Shown here piece after piece: positions 26,691-34,262 of a stretch of DNA of 64,000 nucleotides. The position numbers were made by a program, and so were the translations under genes. Below the pieces are notes generated by a model. The model was not told where the DNA came from. It was given only the letters and a program-made list of their open reading frames with translations, and did no database searches. The first letter of the stretch is position 1; every line of letters starts with the position of its first letter. Source of the DNA: Nakamurella deserti (GTDB lineage: Bacteria > Actinomycetota > Actinomycetes > Mycobacteriales > Nakamurellaceae); the NCBI RefSeq assembly GCF_003260015.1, contig NZ_QCXS01000002.1, positions 2,418,001-2,482,000 of the forward strand. Reading direction: 5' to 3'.

Positions 26691-27635
26691 TCAGCCCGAC
26701 GCCGCCCGTCGTCCGGAGCGTTCGACAGCCGCGCGGATGCGGGAGTAGAGCCGGTCGGGTTCGGTGAGGTCCGCCCAGCCCCAACGGATCATGTCGAATC
26801 CGAGGTCGCGCAGTCCGTCCTCACGACGCTTCTCGCGTACGACGGCGTCGCCTGCCGTTTCACCGGGCCGCAGCAGTCGGCCGTACTTCACCGCTCCGTC
26901 GAACTCGCCGAGCAGCCGGCTCCACCGGAAGTCCGGCCGACCGGCCACGCTGCCGTCCGGCCGGTACACCGCCGCCTGCAGGTCCGGCGCGGGCACTCCG
27001 GCGAGGTGCATCCCCACCCTGCTCCGGGATTCCCCGACACTCTCGCTGCGCCCGTCCGCGAACGTGACGGCCACGCGGGCGGCGGGACGCCCGGTGCGTC
27101 CACGCCCCCGCTCGACCTGGACCAACAGGTCCGCGGGCGAGGTCGACCCGGCGTGCAGCGCGGCGTCGGCCACCACGACCGCCGCCTCGAACCGGATCGA
27201 ACACGCCAGGTCGAAGACCGTGCGCGCCGGTGTGGTGACTGCGATTCCCTCGATCAGACACTGCTCGTCGGGGGCGACAGGCGCGGTGTGGACGTGCACC
27301 AGACGCGAACGACGACCGGCATTACGACGTCGGGTGGTCAGGTGCACCACGTCCAGCGGCGTGCCCCACACCGGCAGTCCATGGAGCACCGCCGCGGACT
27401 GGTGGCTGACCACGGCGTCGACGCTGTGTGCCGCGACGGCCGCCCGGACCGCGACCGCGTGCCGTTGCTCGGCGGACAGGGCACCGTGCGCGGCGGAGGC
27501 CAGGTAGACGTTGCGCCGGACCCGTGTCAGCACCCGGCCGGCCACGAGCCTGCGGAGGTCGTCGTCGGTCATGCCGCGACGCGCGGCATCGGCCCGGGAC
27601 AGCGTGCTGGACAGGGGAAGGCCGGTGGCGTCCAT
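26691..27635 (-). CDS. AbiEi-type/DUF559-like endonuclease-fold protein
   Basis: 314 residues from ATG 27635. The N-terminal third resembles the winged-helix AbiEi antitoxin domain: SRADAARRGMTDDDLRRLVA and VLTRVRRNVYLASA. The middle part has AVVSHQSAAVLHGLPVW, as in AbiEi proteins. The C-terminal 80 residues look like a DUF559/Vsr-type PD-(D/E)XK nuclease: Asp235, then GEFDGAVKYG (Glu244, Asp246, Lys250), REKRREDGLRDLG and MIRWGWADL. No separate toxin gene is adjacent. The gene is isolated, flanked on both sides by arrays of the same 68-bp palindrome. A defence or toxin-antitoxin role is inference only. Confidence 0.75.
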   Translation of the reverse strand: MDATGLPLSSTLSRADAARRGMTDDDLRRLVAGRVLTRVRRNVYLASAAHGALSAEQRHAVAVRAAVAAHSVDAVVSHQSAAVLHGLPVWGTPLDVVHLTTRRRNAGRRSRLVHVHTAPVAPDEQCLIEGIAVTTPARTVFDLACSIRFEAAVVVADAALHAGSTSPADLLVQVERGRGRTGRPAARVAVTFADGRSESVGESRSRVGMHLAGVPAPDLQAAVYRPDGSVAGRPDFRWSRLLGEFDGAVKYGRLLRPGETAGDAVVREKRREDGLRDLGFDMIRWGWADLTEPDRLYSRIRAAVERSGRRAASG

Positions 27636-27713
27636 GCCGCCAGCGTCGCAGGAGCCCGGTTGCCCATGAGCCCTCCGTCCACACGGGAGGCACAACCCAG
27701 CTCAAGTCCCGCC

Positions 27714-28092
27714 GATCTGCCCACCGAATCCGGTGGTGCCCACCCTGCAGGCTCGGCAGACCCACATCCGTGCGGCAGATCCACGCCGCTGACACGTCAC
27801 GCCATGGCCCGGCAACGCCCAAGCCCCGGACGGCACTCCGTCCACACCGAGGGCACAACCGAGCTCAAATCCCGCCGGTCTGCCCACCAGATCCGGCGGT
27901 GCCCACCCTGCAGGCTCGGCACACCCACATCCGTGCGGCAGATCCACGCCGCTGACACGTCACGACGGGCTGACCCGGCAACGCCCAGGCGCCGGACGCC
28001 ACTCCGTCCCAGCTCAGGTCCGCCGATCTGCCCACCGAATCCGGCGGTGCCCACCCTGCAGGCTCGGCAGACCCACATCCGTGCGGCAGATC
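27714..28092. repeat. Array B: three copies of the same 68-bp palindrome
   Basis: Copies at 27714-27781, 27877-27944 and 28025-28092, each exactly 68 bp, with GATCTGCC (GGTCTGCC in the second) and GGCAGATC at the ends and CCACCCTGCAGG in the middle. Intervening DNA is also repeated (CTCCGTCC, CACAACCGAGCTCAAATCC, GCTGACACGTCACG). Its CTCCGTCC/CACAACCCAGCTCAAGTCC portion also occurs before the first copy, just upstream of the nuclease gene. No gene is evident between 27636 and 28161. Confidence 0.9.
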
Positions 28093-28161
28093 CACGCGCC
28101 GCCACCTCCGGACCGGACGCGTCGCGCGCCCTCGTCCCGTCCCGTTCTGGGGCGCCGCGCG

Positions 28162-29400
28162 TCAGGCTCCGACGTAGTAGCCGGCGACGTCCACGATGAG
28201 CTGGACCCGTCCGACGTTGTGACTCAGCACCGTGATCGACCGGTCCGCCCCCAGCGGCACGATGGCCAGGTTCGCCACCGACCGGCCCACCGCGACGTTG
28301 ACGTTGGACGTCGACGGCTCGCGGGTCCCGGTCGCCCACGCGACCACCGACCCGGGAGCGGTGGCCTCGGTCGTGGTGAGGTTGACGACCACGGCGGTGG
28401 CGTTCGCCGGCAGCCCGGTCGGCTGCACCCGGAACGACCCGTCGGAGGCCACCGGACCGGGCGCGCCCAGGTTGATGCGGGTGTCGACCAGCCGCGCCGT
28501 CGGCACCGACACGAACCGGCCGTCGTAGAGCGGCACCCCGGCCTCGCGCGGCGCGTTGTTGGCGTAGAACTCGCCCGCGATGTCGACGACGAGGTCGATG
28601 GGGCCGGTGCTCCGGTTGTACAGCGTCACCGTCCGGCCGTTCTGGATGGGCAGGTAGGCGAGGTTGGCCACGGTGTCGCCGGTCGTGTAGTTGACCACCG
28701 ACGTGCGGTCCTGCGCGTCGGCGGTGACGTGCCCCGGAGCCCTCGCGTCCACCACCGTGACGTTGGCCAGCGCGGTGCCGAGGTTGGCGTCGGCGATGCC
28801 GGCGACCGCCACCGTCACCGACCCGTTGGCCGGCACGCTGCCGCTCCGCCGGGTGTCGAGCACCCGGCCGAACGACGCCGTCGTGCGGGGCGCCATCATG
28901 CCCGGGCTGACCTCCGACGTCCCGAAGCTGTAGTAGCCCAGCACGTCCACCACCACCTGCGTGGCACCGACGCTGCGGTTGACGACGGCGAGCCGCATGT
29001 CGCGCAGATCCGTCCACGCGGTCGCCAGGTTGGCCACCGTGCGGCCGGCGACGAAGTTCACCGCGGACGACTTCGACGGGCCCGCGTTCGGACCGGCCCA
29101 CGGGGCCAGTTCGATGTTGCCCGGGGCGCTCGGGTCCACCACGGTGACGTTGACGACGTAGGCGTTGGCCAGGAACAGGTCCGGTGCGACCACCCTCGGG
29201 TCGATCACCGCCGCCTCGTTGGACGCCAACGGTCCGGTGTGACCGAGGTTGATCCGGGTGTCGACGATGCGGGTCGGGGCGGTGAGGTGGAACTCGCCGA
29301 TGTCCTGGGAGGCCGCGAACGCCTGCACCGGCGACCACCCGCCCACCAGTGAGGTCGTGAGGATGGCCAGAACGGTGGCGATGGCGCCGAGTCGTCGCAC
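28162..29400 (-). CDS. Secreted protein of three ~120-residue beta repeats
   Basis: 412 residues from GTG 29400, with AAGGAGG 8 nt upstream. A signal peptide covers residues 1-29 (AIATVLAILTTSLVGG, cleavage near VQAFA). The rest is three repeats beginning TRIVDTRINLG, GRVLDTRRSGS and ARLVDTRINLG. Each continues with a VVNVTV/NLTT strand, a TVANLA motif and ends VVDVLGYY, VVDIAGEFY or VVDVAGYY. This beta-rich module is common at the C-terminus of secreted actinobacterial enzymes; here it stands alone without a catalytic domain. Likely a cell-surface or matrix protein. It is flanked by repeat arrays on both sides. Confidence 0.75.
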   Translation of the reverse strand: MRRLGAIATVLAILTTSLVGGWSPVQAFAASQDIGEFHLTAPTRIVDTRINLGHTGPLASNEAAVIDPRVVAPDLFLANAYVVNVTVVDPSAPGNIELAPWAGPNAGPSKSSAVNFVAGRTVANLATAWTDLRDMRLAVVNRSVGATQVVVDVLGYYSFGTSEVSPGMMAPRTTASFGRVLDTRRSGSVPANGSVTVAVAGIADANLGTALANVTVVDARAPGHVTADAQDRTSVVNYTTGDTVANLAYLPIQNGRTVTLYNRSTGPIDLVVDIAGEFYANNAPREAGVPLYDGRFVSVPTARLVDTRINLGAPGPVASDGSFRVQPTGLPANATAVVVNLTTTEATAPGSVVAWATGTREPSTSNVNVAVGRSVANLAIVPLGADRSITVLSHNVGRVQLIVDVAGYYVGA

Positions 29401-29540
29401 GGTGGGGTTCCTCCTTCGGGCGCCCTCCGGACCGACGACCCACCCGGGTCGGCGACCCGGCGGTGGGCGCGCACACGACGGGCGCTGGGCCGCCCGTTCC
29501 TGACGGCGATCCTCCCATCGATCGGGGTCCGCGGTCCGGG

Positions 29541-29950
29541 GAACGGACGACCCGCCCGCAGCCGATCACCACCGCACCGATCGGCGACCACACCATCCCC
29601 GGTCCCGGGAACGGACGACCCGCCCCCGACCGATCCGCCACCGCACCGGTCCGCACCCACACCGGACGACCCCCGGTCAGGAGAACGGACGACCCGCCCC
29701 CGGCCGATCCGCTACCGCACCGATCGGCGACCACACCACCCCCCCGGCCCCGGGAACGGACGACCCGCCCCCGACCGATCCGCGACCACACCGGACGACC
29801 CCCGGCCAGGAGAACGGACGTCCCACCCCCCGGCCGTTCCGCTACCGCACCGATCGGCGACCACACCACCTCCAGGGTCCCGGGAACGGGCGTCTCACCC
29901 CCGACCGATCCGCTGCCGCACCCTCCGGCGACCACCCCGGACCCCCGGCT
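29541..29950. repeat. 58-74-bp degenerate tandem repeat, six copies
   Basis: Copies begin with GAACGGACGACCCGCC or a variant at 29541, 29609, 29683, 29754, 29812 and 29884. Most continue with GACCGATCCGC, ACCGCACCGATCGGCGACC and end in CCCCCGG. It fills the 610-bp divergent gap between the secreted repeat protein and the K+ channel gene. No gene is evident there. Confidence 0.85.
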
Positions 29951-30010
29951 CCGGCACCGCGCGCGCCCGGCGGCGCCGACCCGCCACGACCGGGTCGTAG
30001 GGTGACGGTC

Positions 30011-31159
30011 GTGGCCCGAGACAAGTTCCCCCGCATGCAGGCGCAGGACGAGGCCGCGCGCATCATGCTGCCCGAGCGCGTCCGCGGGCCGGTCCGCGCG
30101 ATCCTGGTCCGCATCCTCATCGCGGCGGCGTGCCTGTTCGTCACCGCGACCGTGGTGTACTCCGAGCGGGCCGGGTACCGCGACCTCGACGACCAGCTCG
30201 ACTCGTGGCTGGACGCGCTCTACTACGCCACCGTCACGCTCTCCACCACCGGCTACGGCGACATCACGCCCGTGTCGGAGTCCGCCCGTCTGACCAACAT
30301 CCTGCTCGTCACCCCGCTCCGGTTCCTCTTCCTCATCGTGCTCATCGGCACGACGATCGAGGTCCTCACCGAACGCAGCCGACAGCAGTTCCGCTACGCG
30401 CTCTGGAGGAGACGGGTGAAGAAGCACACCGTCGTCATCGGCTACGGCATGAAGGGCCGCTCGGCAGTGGCGGCCCTCAAGGACCAGGGGCACGACCCCG
30501 CCAAGATCGTCGTCGTCGACACCAACGGCACCAACATCAAGGCGGCCACCTCCGACGGCTGCGCCGGCATCCTCGGCGACGCCCGCCGGGAGGAGGTGTT
30601 GCGCCGGGCCGAGGTCCAGCACGCGCACAAGGTCATCGTCGCCACCGACCGTGACGACGTCTCCGTGCTGGTGACGTTGACCGCGCGCCGGCTGGCCCCG
30701 GACGCGACCATCGCCGCCGCGGCCCGGGAGGAGCAGAACATCCCGGTCCTGCGGCAGTCCGGCGCCGACGTGGTCATCCCGACCGCGGAGTCCGCGGGCC
30801 GGTTGCTCGGGCTGTCGATCCAGGCGCCGGGCGCTGGCGAGCTCATCGAGGACCTGCTGGAACCGGTCGCCGGTCTGCAGATCAAGGAGCGCGAGATCAC
30901 CCCCGCCGAGGTCGGGCTGTCGCCGGCCCGGCTCACCGCGCAGGGCGAGATCGTGCTCACCGTGATCCGCAACGGCATGTCGCACCGTTTCGACTCCGGC
31001 GGGGTCCGCGTCTTCCAGCCCGGCGACCAGATCGTGGTGATCACGTCCAGCGAGACGCCCCACACGTCGATGAACCGGGTCCGCGCGGCACCGGACGCCC
31101 GGCATCCCCGGGTGGGCCCCGACAAGCGCCGCGGGGCCGACTCGGAGTGGGTCGACTGA
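30011..31159 (+). CDS. Two-TM potassium channel with RCK (TrkA-N) domains
   Basis: 382 residues from GTG 30011 (AGGG 8 nt upstream; GTG 30002 also possible). Two membrane helices flank a pore loop with the K+ selectivity filter TTGYGD. The cytoplasmic part has an RCK/TrkA-N Rossmann domain (HTVVIGYGMKGRSAVAALKD) and a TrkA-C-like C-terminus (FQPGDQIVVITS). The organisation matches MthK/Kch-type ligand-gated channels. A GTG or ATG inside the gene could give free RCK subunits as in MthK, but no internal ribosome-binding site stands out. Monocistronic. Confidence 0.9.
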   Translation: MARDKFPRMQAQDEAARIMLPERVRGPVRAILVRILIAAACLFVTATVVYSERAGYRDLDDQLDSWLDALYYATVTLSTTGYGDITPVSESARLTNILLVTPLRFLFLIVLIGTTIEVLTERSRQQFRYALWRRRVKKHTVVIGYGMKGRSAVAALKDQGHDPAKIVVVDTNGTNIKAATSDGCAGILGDARREEVLRRAEVQHAHKVIVATDRDDVSVLVTLTARRLAPDATIAAAAREEQNIPVLRQSGADVVIPTAESAGRLLGLSIQAPGAGELIEDLLEPVAGLQIKEREITPAEVGLSPARLTAQGEIVLTVIRNGMSHRFDSGGVRVFQPGDQIVVITSSETPHTSMNRVRAAPDARHPRVGPDKRRGADSEWVD

Positions 31160-31173
31160 GCGGCGGCCCGCGG

Positions 31174-31386
31174 TCAGCGCAGGACGGAGACCCCGGCCCG
31201 GGCGGCCCGGAGCTGGTGGATGCCCTCCAGGGCCATCAGCAGGCCGACGGCGGCCACGAACAGATTCGCCACCAGGTCCACGACGTCGGTGGGATCGAGC
31301 AACGAGTACACCGCCGTGATGACGAGGACGGCGGCGACGGCGAGGCGCGTCGCGGGCGAGATGCGGAAGGACGGGGAGACGGTCAT
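31174..31386 (-). CDS. Small two-helix membrane protein, 70 aa
   Basis: Not recognised. From ATG 31386; two hydrophobic helices (ATRLAVAAVLVITAVYSLL and VVDLVANLFVAAVGLLMALEG) joined by a short acidic loop. It is convergent with the K+ channel gene and divergent from the SixA gene 63 bp away. The AT-richer stretch GACTATAAGTAG at 31393-31404 may hold the promoters of both. Confidence 0.6.
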   Translation of the reverse strand: MTVSPSFRISPATRLAVAAVLVITAVYSLLDPTDVVDLVANLFVAAVGLLMALEGIHQLRAARAGVSVLR

Positions 31387-31449
31387 GATGGTGACTATAA
31401 GTAGCCACGCGACTACCGAGGAGCGTTTCCGGGAAATGAGGAGCACGTC

Positions 31450-31971
31450 ATGAGCACCACCGGCGCGCCGCGCACACTCATCCTGTTGCGCCACGGAAAG
31501 GCCGACTATCCCGGCGGCACCAGGGACGTGGACCGGCCGTTGGCCGACCGCGGTGAGATCGACGCGGCCGCCGCGGGGCGCTGGTTGCGGGAACACCAAC
31601 CGCCCGTCGACGCGGTGCTGTGCTCGTCGTCCCTGCGGACCCGGCAGACGCTCGCGGCCACCGGCATCACGGCGGACGTCCGGTACGCGGACGAGATCTA
31701 CGAGGCGTCTCCCGGCGAGGTACTGGCCGAGATCCAGCGCACCGGCGACGGCGTCCGGACCCTGCTGGTCGTCGGTCACTCCCCCGGGATGCCCGGTCTC
31801 GCGCACCGGCTCACCGGACGGACCACCGACCCGGCGGCGGCCGAGCAGGTGGCCGCCCACTTCCCGACGTCCGGGATGGCGGTCCTCACCGTCGACGCCT
31901 GGAGCACCCTGGGGCCGGGCGACGCGACGCTGGTCGCGTTCCACGTCGCCCGCGGAGCCGGCCGGGACTGA
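31450..31971 (+). CDS. SixA-type phosphohistidine phosphatase
   Basis: 173 residues from ATG 31450, with GAGGAG 9 nt upstream. Histidine-phosphatase fold: catalytic His15 in LLRHGKADYP, Arg in RPLADRG, CSSSLRTRQT, and the second histidine in LVVGHSPGM. The short, cap-less form with HGKAD is typical of SixA, which removes phosphate from phosphohistidine on signalling proteins; actinobacterial targets are unknown. No kinase partner is adjacent. Confidence 0.88.
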   Translation: MSTTGAPRTLILLRHGKADYPGGTRDVDRPLADRGEIDAAAAGRWLREHQPPVDAVLCSSSLRTRQTLAATGITADVRYADEIYEASPGEVLAEIQRTGDGVRTLLVVGHSPGMPGLAHRLTGRTTDPAAAEQVAAHFPTSGMAVLTVDAWSTLGPGDATLVAFHVARGAGRD

Positions 31972-31989
31972 GCCCGGCCGGCCGGATGG

Positions 31990-32646
31990 TCAGTGCGGGT
32001 AGTTCTTCGCGACCCGTCGTCCGTGCTGGGCCATGTGGTAGGCCAGCACCTCGAGCAGCTTGCGGGCGCCGGCACTGTCCCGGGTGACCACGTAGTCAAG
32101 CACCAGACCGTCCAGGGTGGCCAGCATCAGCCGGGCCAGCTGCCGGACCGGCAGCTCCCAGGTGATGCTGTGGATCCGCTCGACCTCGTTGAGCCAGTTC
32201 TCGGCGAAGGCGAGGAAGTCGTCGTACAGCGAGCGGCTCTCCTCGCCCGGGTTCTGCGTCCGCAGGCCGGCGAGGGTGACGTACTTGGTGGCGCGGTGGT
32301 CGTCGACGCGCTTCTCGACCACGTCCCAGAAGGCGTACAGCGCCAGCTTCATCGACTCGGTCAGCGAGCGTCGGCGCAGCATCGTCGCGTCGATCTTCTC
32401 GGTGTGGGTCGACACCAGCGACCCGGCGACGTCGAGGAAGACCGCGTCCACCGAGGCGTAGTACTCCGCGAACTCACCGTCCCGGAGACCGGCGGCGGCG
32501 CTGATGTTGGGGATCGTGGCGTGCGACATCCCGCCCTCATTGAGGAGGTCCACCGCGGCGCGTCGGATGCTGTCGCTGGTGTCGGAGATGGCACGGGAAC
32601 CCGGTTGGGTGTTGGTGTCCGGGAGGGGGCTGAGAGCCTGTTCCAC
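31990..32646 (-). CDS. TetR-family transcriptional regulator
   Basis: 218 residues from GTG 32646 (AAGGG about 10 nt upstream). The N-terminal HTH is SIRRAAVDLLNEGGMSHATI then PNISAAAGLRDGEFAEYYAS, somewhat diverged from consensus. The C-terminal ligand domain is all-helical and ends with LARLMLATLDGLVLDYVV, as in TetR_C proteins. It is divergent from the GH1 gene with a 178-bp shared intergenic region, so control of that gene is plausible. Ligand unknown; no clear palindromic operator was found. Confidence 0.85.
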   Translation of the reverse strand: MEQALSPLPDTNTQPGSRAISDTSDSIRRAAVDLLNEGGMSHATIPNISAAAGLRDGEFAEYYASVDAVFLDVAGSLVSTHTEKIDATMLRRRSLTESMKLALYAFWDVVEKRVDDHRATKYVTLAGLRTQNPGEESRSLYDDFLAFAENWLNEVERIHSITWELPVRQLARLMLATLDGLVLDYVVTRDSAGARKLLEVLAYHMAQHGRRVAKNYPH

Positions 32647-32824
32647 CGTGTACTGCCCTTCGCGTCGCACGCGTTCAGTGCGACAGATTCCGCCGTGAGG
32701 TCCGCCGTTGTTTGATGGACCGGAAAAGCTGGAATCACCCGTTCGGAGGTGATTTTCGTACATTACATCGTTTACCTGCGTAGTGACGACTCCCCACCCC
32801 GGGTGAGCGTGACCACACCGCACA

Positions 32825-34171
32825 ATGGAACGGATGGTGAGCCACGTACCCCTCCGCCGCCGACTCGACGCACGACCGGGCGGCTTCCGCTTCGGTGTGA
32901 GCACCGCCGCCACGTGTGTGGAGTCCCGTGAACCCGCCGCTGACGGTGTCTCGATCTGGGACGTCTTCGCCGCCGCTCCGGGTCGGGTGACCGACGGCTC
33001 GGGTCCCCGGGAGGGTCCCGACCATTTCACCCACTGGAGCTCCGACGTAGGCCTGCTGGCCGACCTCGGTGTCGACTCCTACCGTCTGTCGTTGTCCTGG
33101 TCCGCGCTCGGGGAGGACGCCCCCGGCCGCCCCGCCATGTCGTTCTACCAGCGGCTCGTCGACGCGCTGGTCGCCGCCGGCATCCGGCCGGTGGTGACGT
33201 TGACGCACTACGACATGCCGTTGACCGCGATGGAGGCGGGTGGGTGGCTCGTCTCCGACACGGCGGAGATCTTCGCCGATCACGCCACCGATGCGGTGGC
33301 GGCGCTCGGCGACCGGGTCGATGCGTGGGTGACGATGAACGCGCCGTTCATCCACACGGCACTGGGCTACGGGGTCGGTATCGAGGCTCCGGGGCTCACG
33401 CTGCTCGGTGGTGCCCTGATCGGCGCGCAGCACCAACTGGTGGGTCACGGGCGTGCCGTGCAGGCGCTGCGGGCCGGGGGCGCCCGCCTGGTCGGCATCG
33501 CCAACGCCCACACCGACGTGCGCCCCGCCGGACCGGAGGAGACCGACATCACGGCAGCGGCCCTCTACGACGCGCTGCACAACCACGTGTTCACCGACCC
33601 GCTGCTCGGACTCGGCTGGCCCGAGCGGTTGGCGGGCCTCGGCGGAGCCGAGGAGTTCGACCCGACCGACGCCGACCGCGCCGCCATCGCCGCCCCGCTG
33701 GACTTCTACGGCGTGAACTACTACCACCCGCAGTGGATCGCGGCCGAGCCGGAGAACCGCACAATCCCCTTCGCCATCACCGAGCCGCCACCGGACGTGC
33801 CCGTCGACGCGTTCGGCTGGCCCGCCGACCCGGCCGCCCTGACCGGCACGCTGCTGACGCTGACCCGCGATCACCCGGAACTGCCGCCGTTGTGGGTCAC
33901 CGAGAACGGCACCCAGGACACCGGGGGCGACGACGACGGGCACCGGGCCCGCTACCTGGTGTCGCACCTGTCCGCGGTGGCCGACGCGGTGGACGCAGGC
34001 GCCGACGTGGGTGGCTACTTCCACTGGTCGCTGCTGGACGGTTGGGAGTTCGCCGAGGGGCTCGGGCGACGGTTCGGGCTGGTCTCGGTGGACCCGGTGA
34101 CACGGGCGCGGACGCCCAAGCGCAGCTTCGGTGTGTACCGGGACCTGCTCGCCGGCCACCGCACCGCCTGA
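32825..34171 (+). CDS. GH1-family beta-glycosidase homologue lacking the acid/base glutamate
   Basis: 448 residues from ATG 32825 (ATG 32834 is an in-frame alternative; neither has a strong SD). Family 1 landmarks are present: FRFGVSTAAT, LGVDSYRLSLSWSAL, LTHYDMPLTAMEAGGW, YGVNYYHP, nucleophile Glu360 in WVTENGT and WSLLDGWEFAEG. The acid/base motif, normally NEP, reads WVTMNAPF with Ala173 (codon GCG at 33341). The glycone-binding Gln of the AAxQxEG motif is Cys31, and the usual NFEW is GWEF. The remodelled site argues against ordinary hydrolysis. Divergent from the TetR gene. Confidence 0.88.
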   Translation: MERMVSHVPLRRRLDARPGGFRFGVSTAATCVESREPAADGVSIWDVFAAAPGRVTDGSGPREGPDHFTHWSSDVGLLADLGVDSYRLSLSWSALGEDAPGRPAMSFYQRLVDALVAAGIRPVVTLTHYDMPLTAMEAGGWLVSDTAEIFADHATDAVAALGDRVDAWVTMNAPFIHTALGYGVGIEAPGLTLLGGALIGAQHQLVGHGRAVQALRAGGARLVGIANAHTDVRPAGPEETDITAAALYDALHNHVFTDPLLGLGWPERLAGLGGAEEFDPTDADRAAIAAPLDFYGVNYYHPQWIAAEPENRTIPFAITEPPPDVPVDAFGWPADPAALTGTLLTLTRDHPELPPLWVTENGTQDTGGDDDGHRARYLVSHLSAVADAVDAGADVGGYFHWSLLDGWEFAEGLGRRFGLVSVDPVTRARTPKRSFGVYRDLLAGHRTA

Positions 34172-34199
34172 CCCGGGCGGCCGTACTCCGGACACACCT

Positions 34200-34254
34200 C
34201 CGGCCGGGCGCGACGTGCACGCCCGGCCGGAGGAACGACCCCGTTCGGGGGGTC
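34200..34254. terminator. Two consecutive hairpins between convergent genes
   Basis: 34200-34230 is a perfect 11-bp stem (CCGGCCGGGCG and complement) with a 9-nt loop; 34237-34254 is a smaller stem (GACCCC/GGGGTC). They lie between the GH1 stop and the nucleotidase stop and can serve both directions. Confidence 0.75.
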
Positions 34255-34262
34255 GGCCGCGG

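Noticed and set aside
25638-27635. Type III toxin-antitoxin locus (RNA repeats plus nuclease)
   Set aside because: Repeat units are far longer than known ToxI-type repeats and lie on both sides of the gene; the protein does not resemble ToxN.
25638-28092. CRISPR array
   Set aside because: Units of ~150-175 bp with homologous, not unique, spacers, and no cas genes; repeats of 68 bp are too long.
25638-28092. Integron attC sites
   Set aside because: Palindromes are in the right size range, but there are no RYYYAAC/GTTRRRY ends, no cassettes between them and no integrase.
27797-31408. A 1203-residue minus-strand reading frame
   Set aside because: It is antisense to the K+ channel and out of frame with the secreted protein; Arg/Gly-rich composition typical of a shadow frame in high-GC DNA.
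32740-32785. Palindrome in the TetR/GH1 promoter region (GTACATTACATCGTTTAC)
   Set aside because: Only about half of the positions are symmetric; too weak to call an operator.
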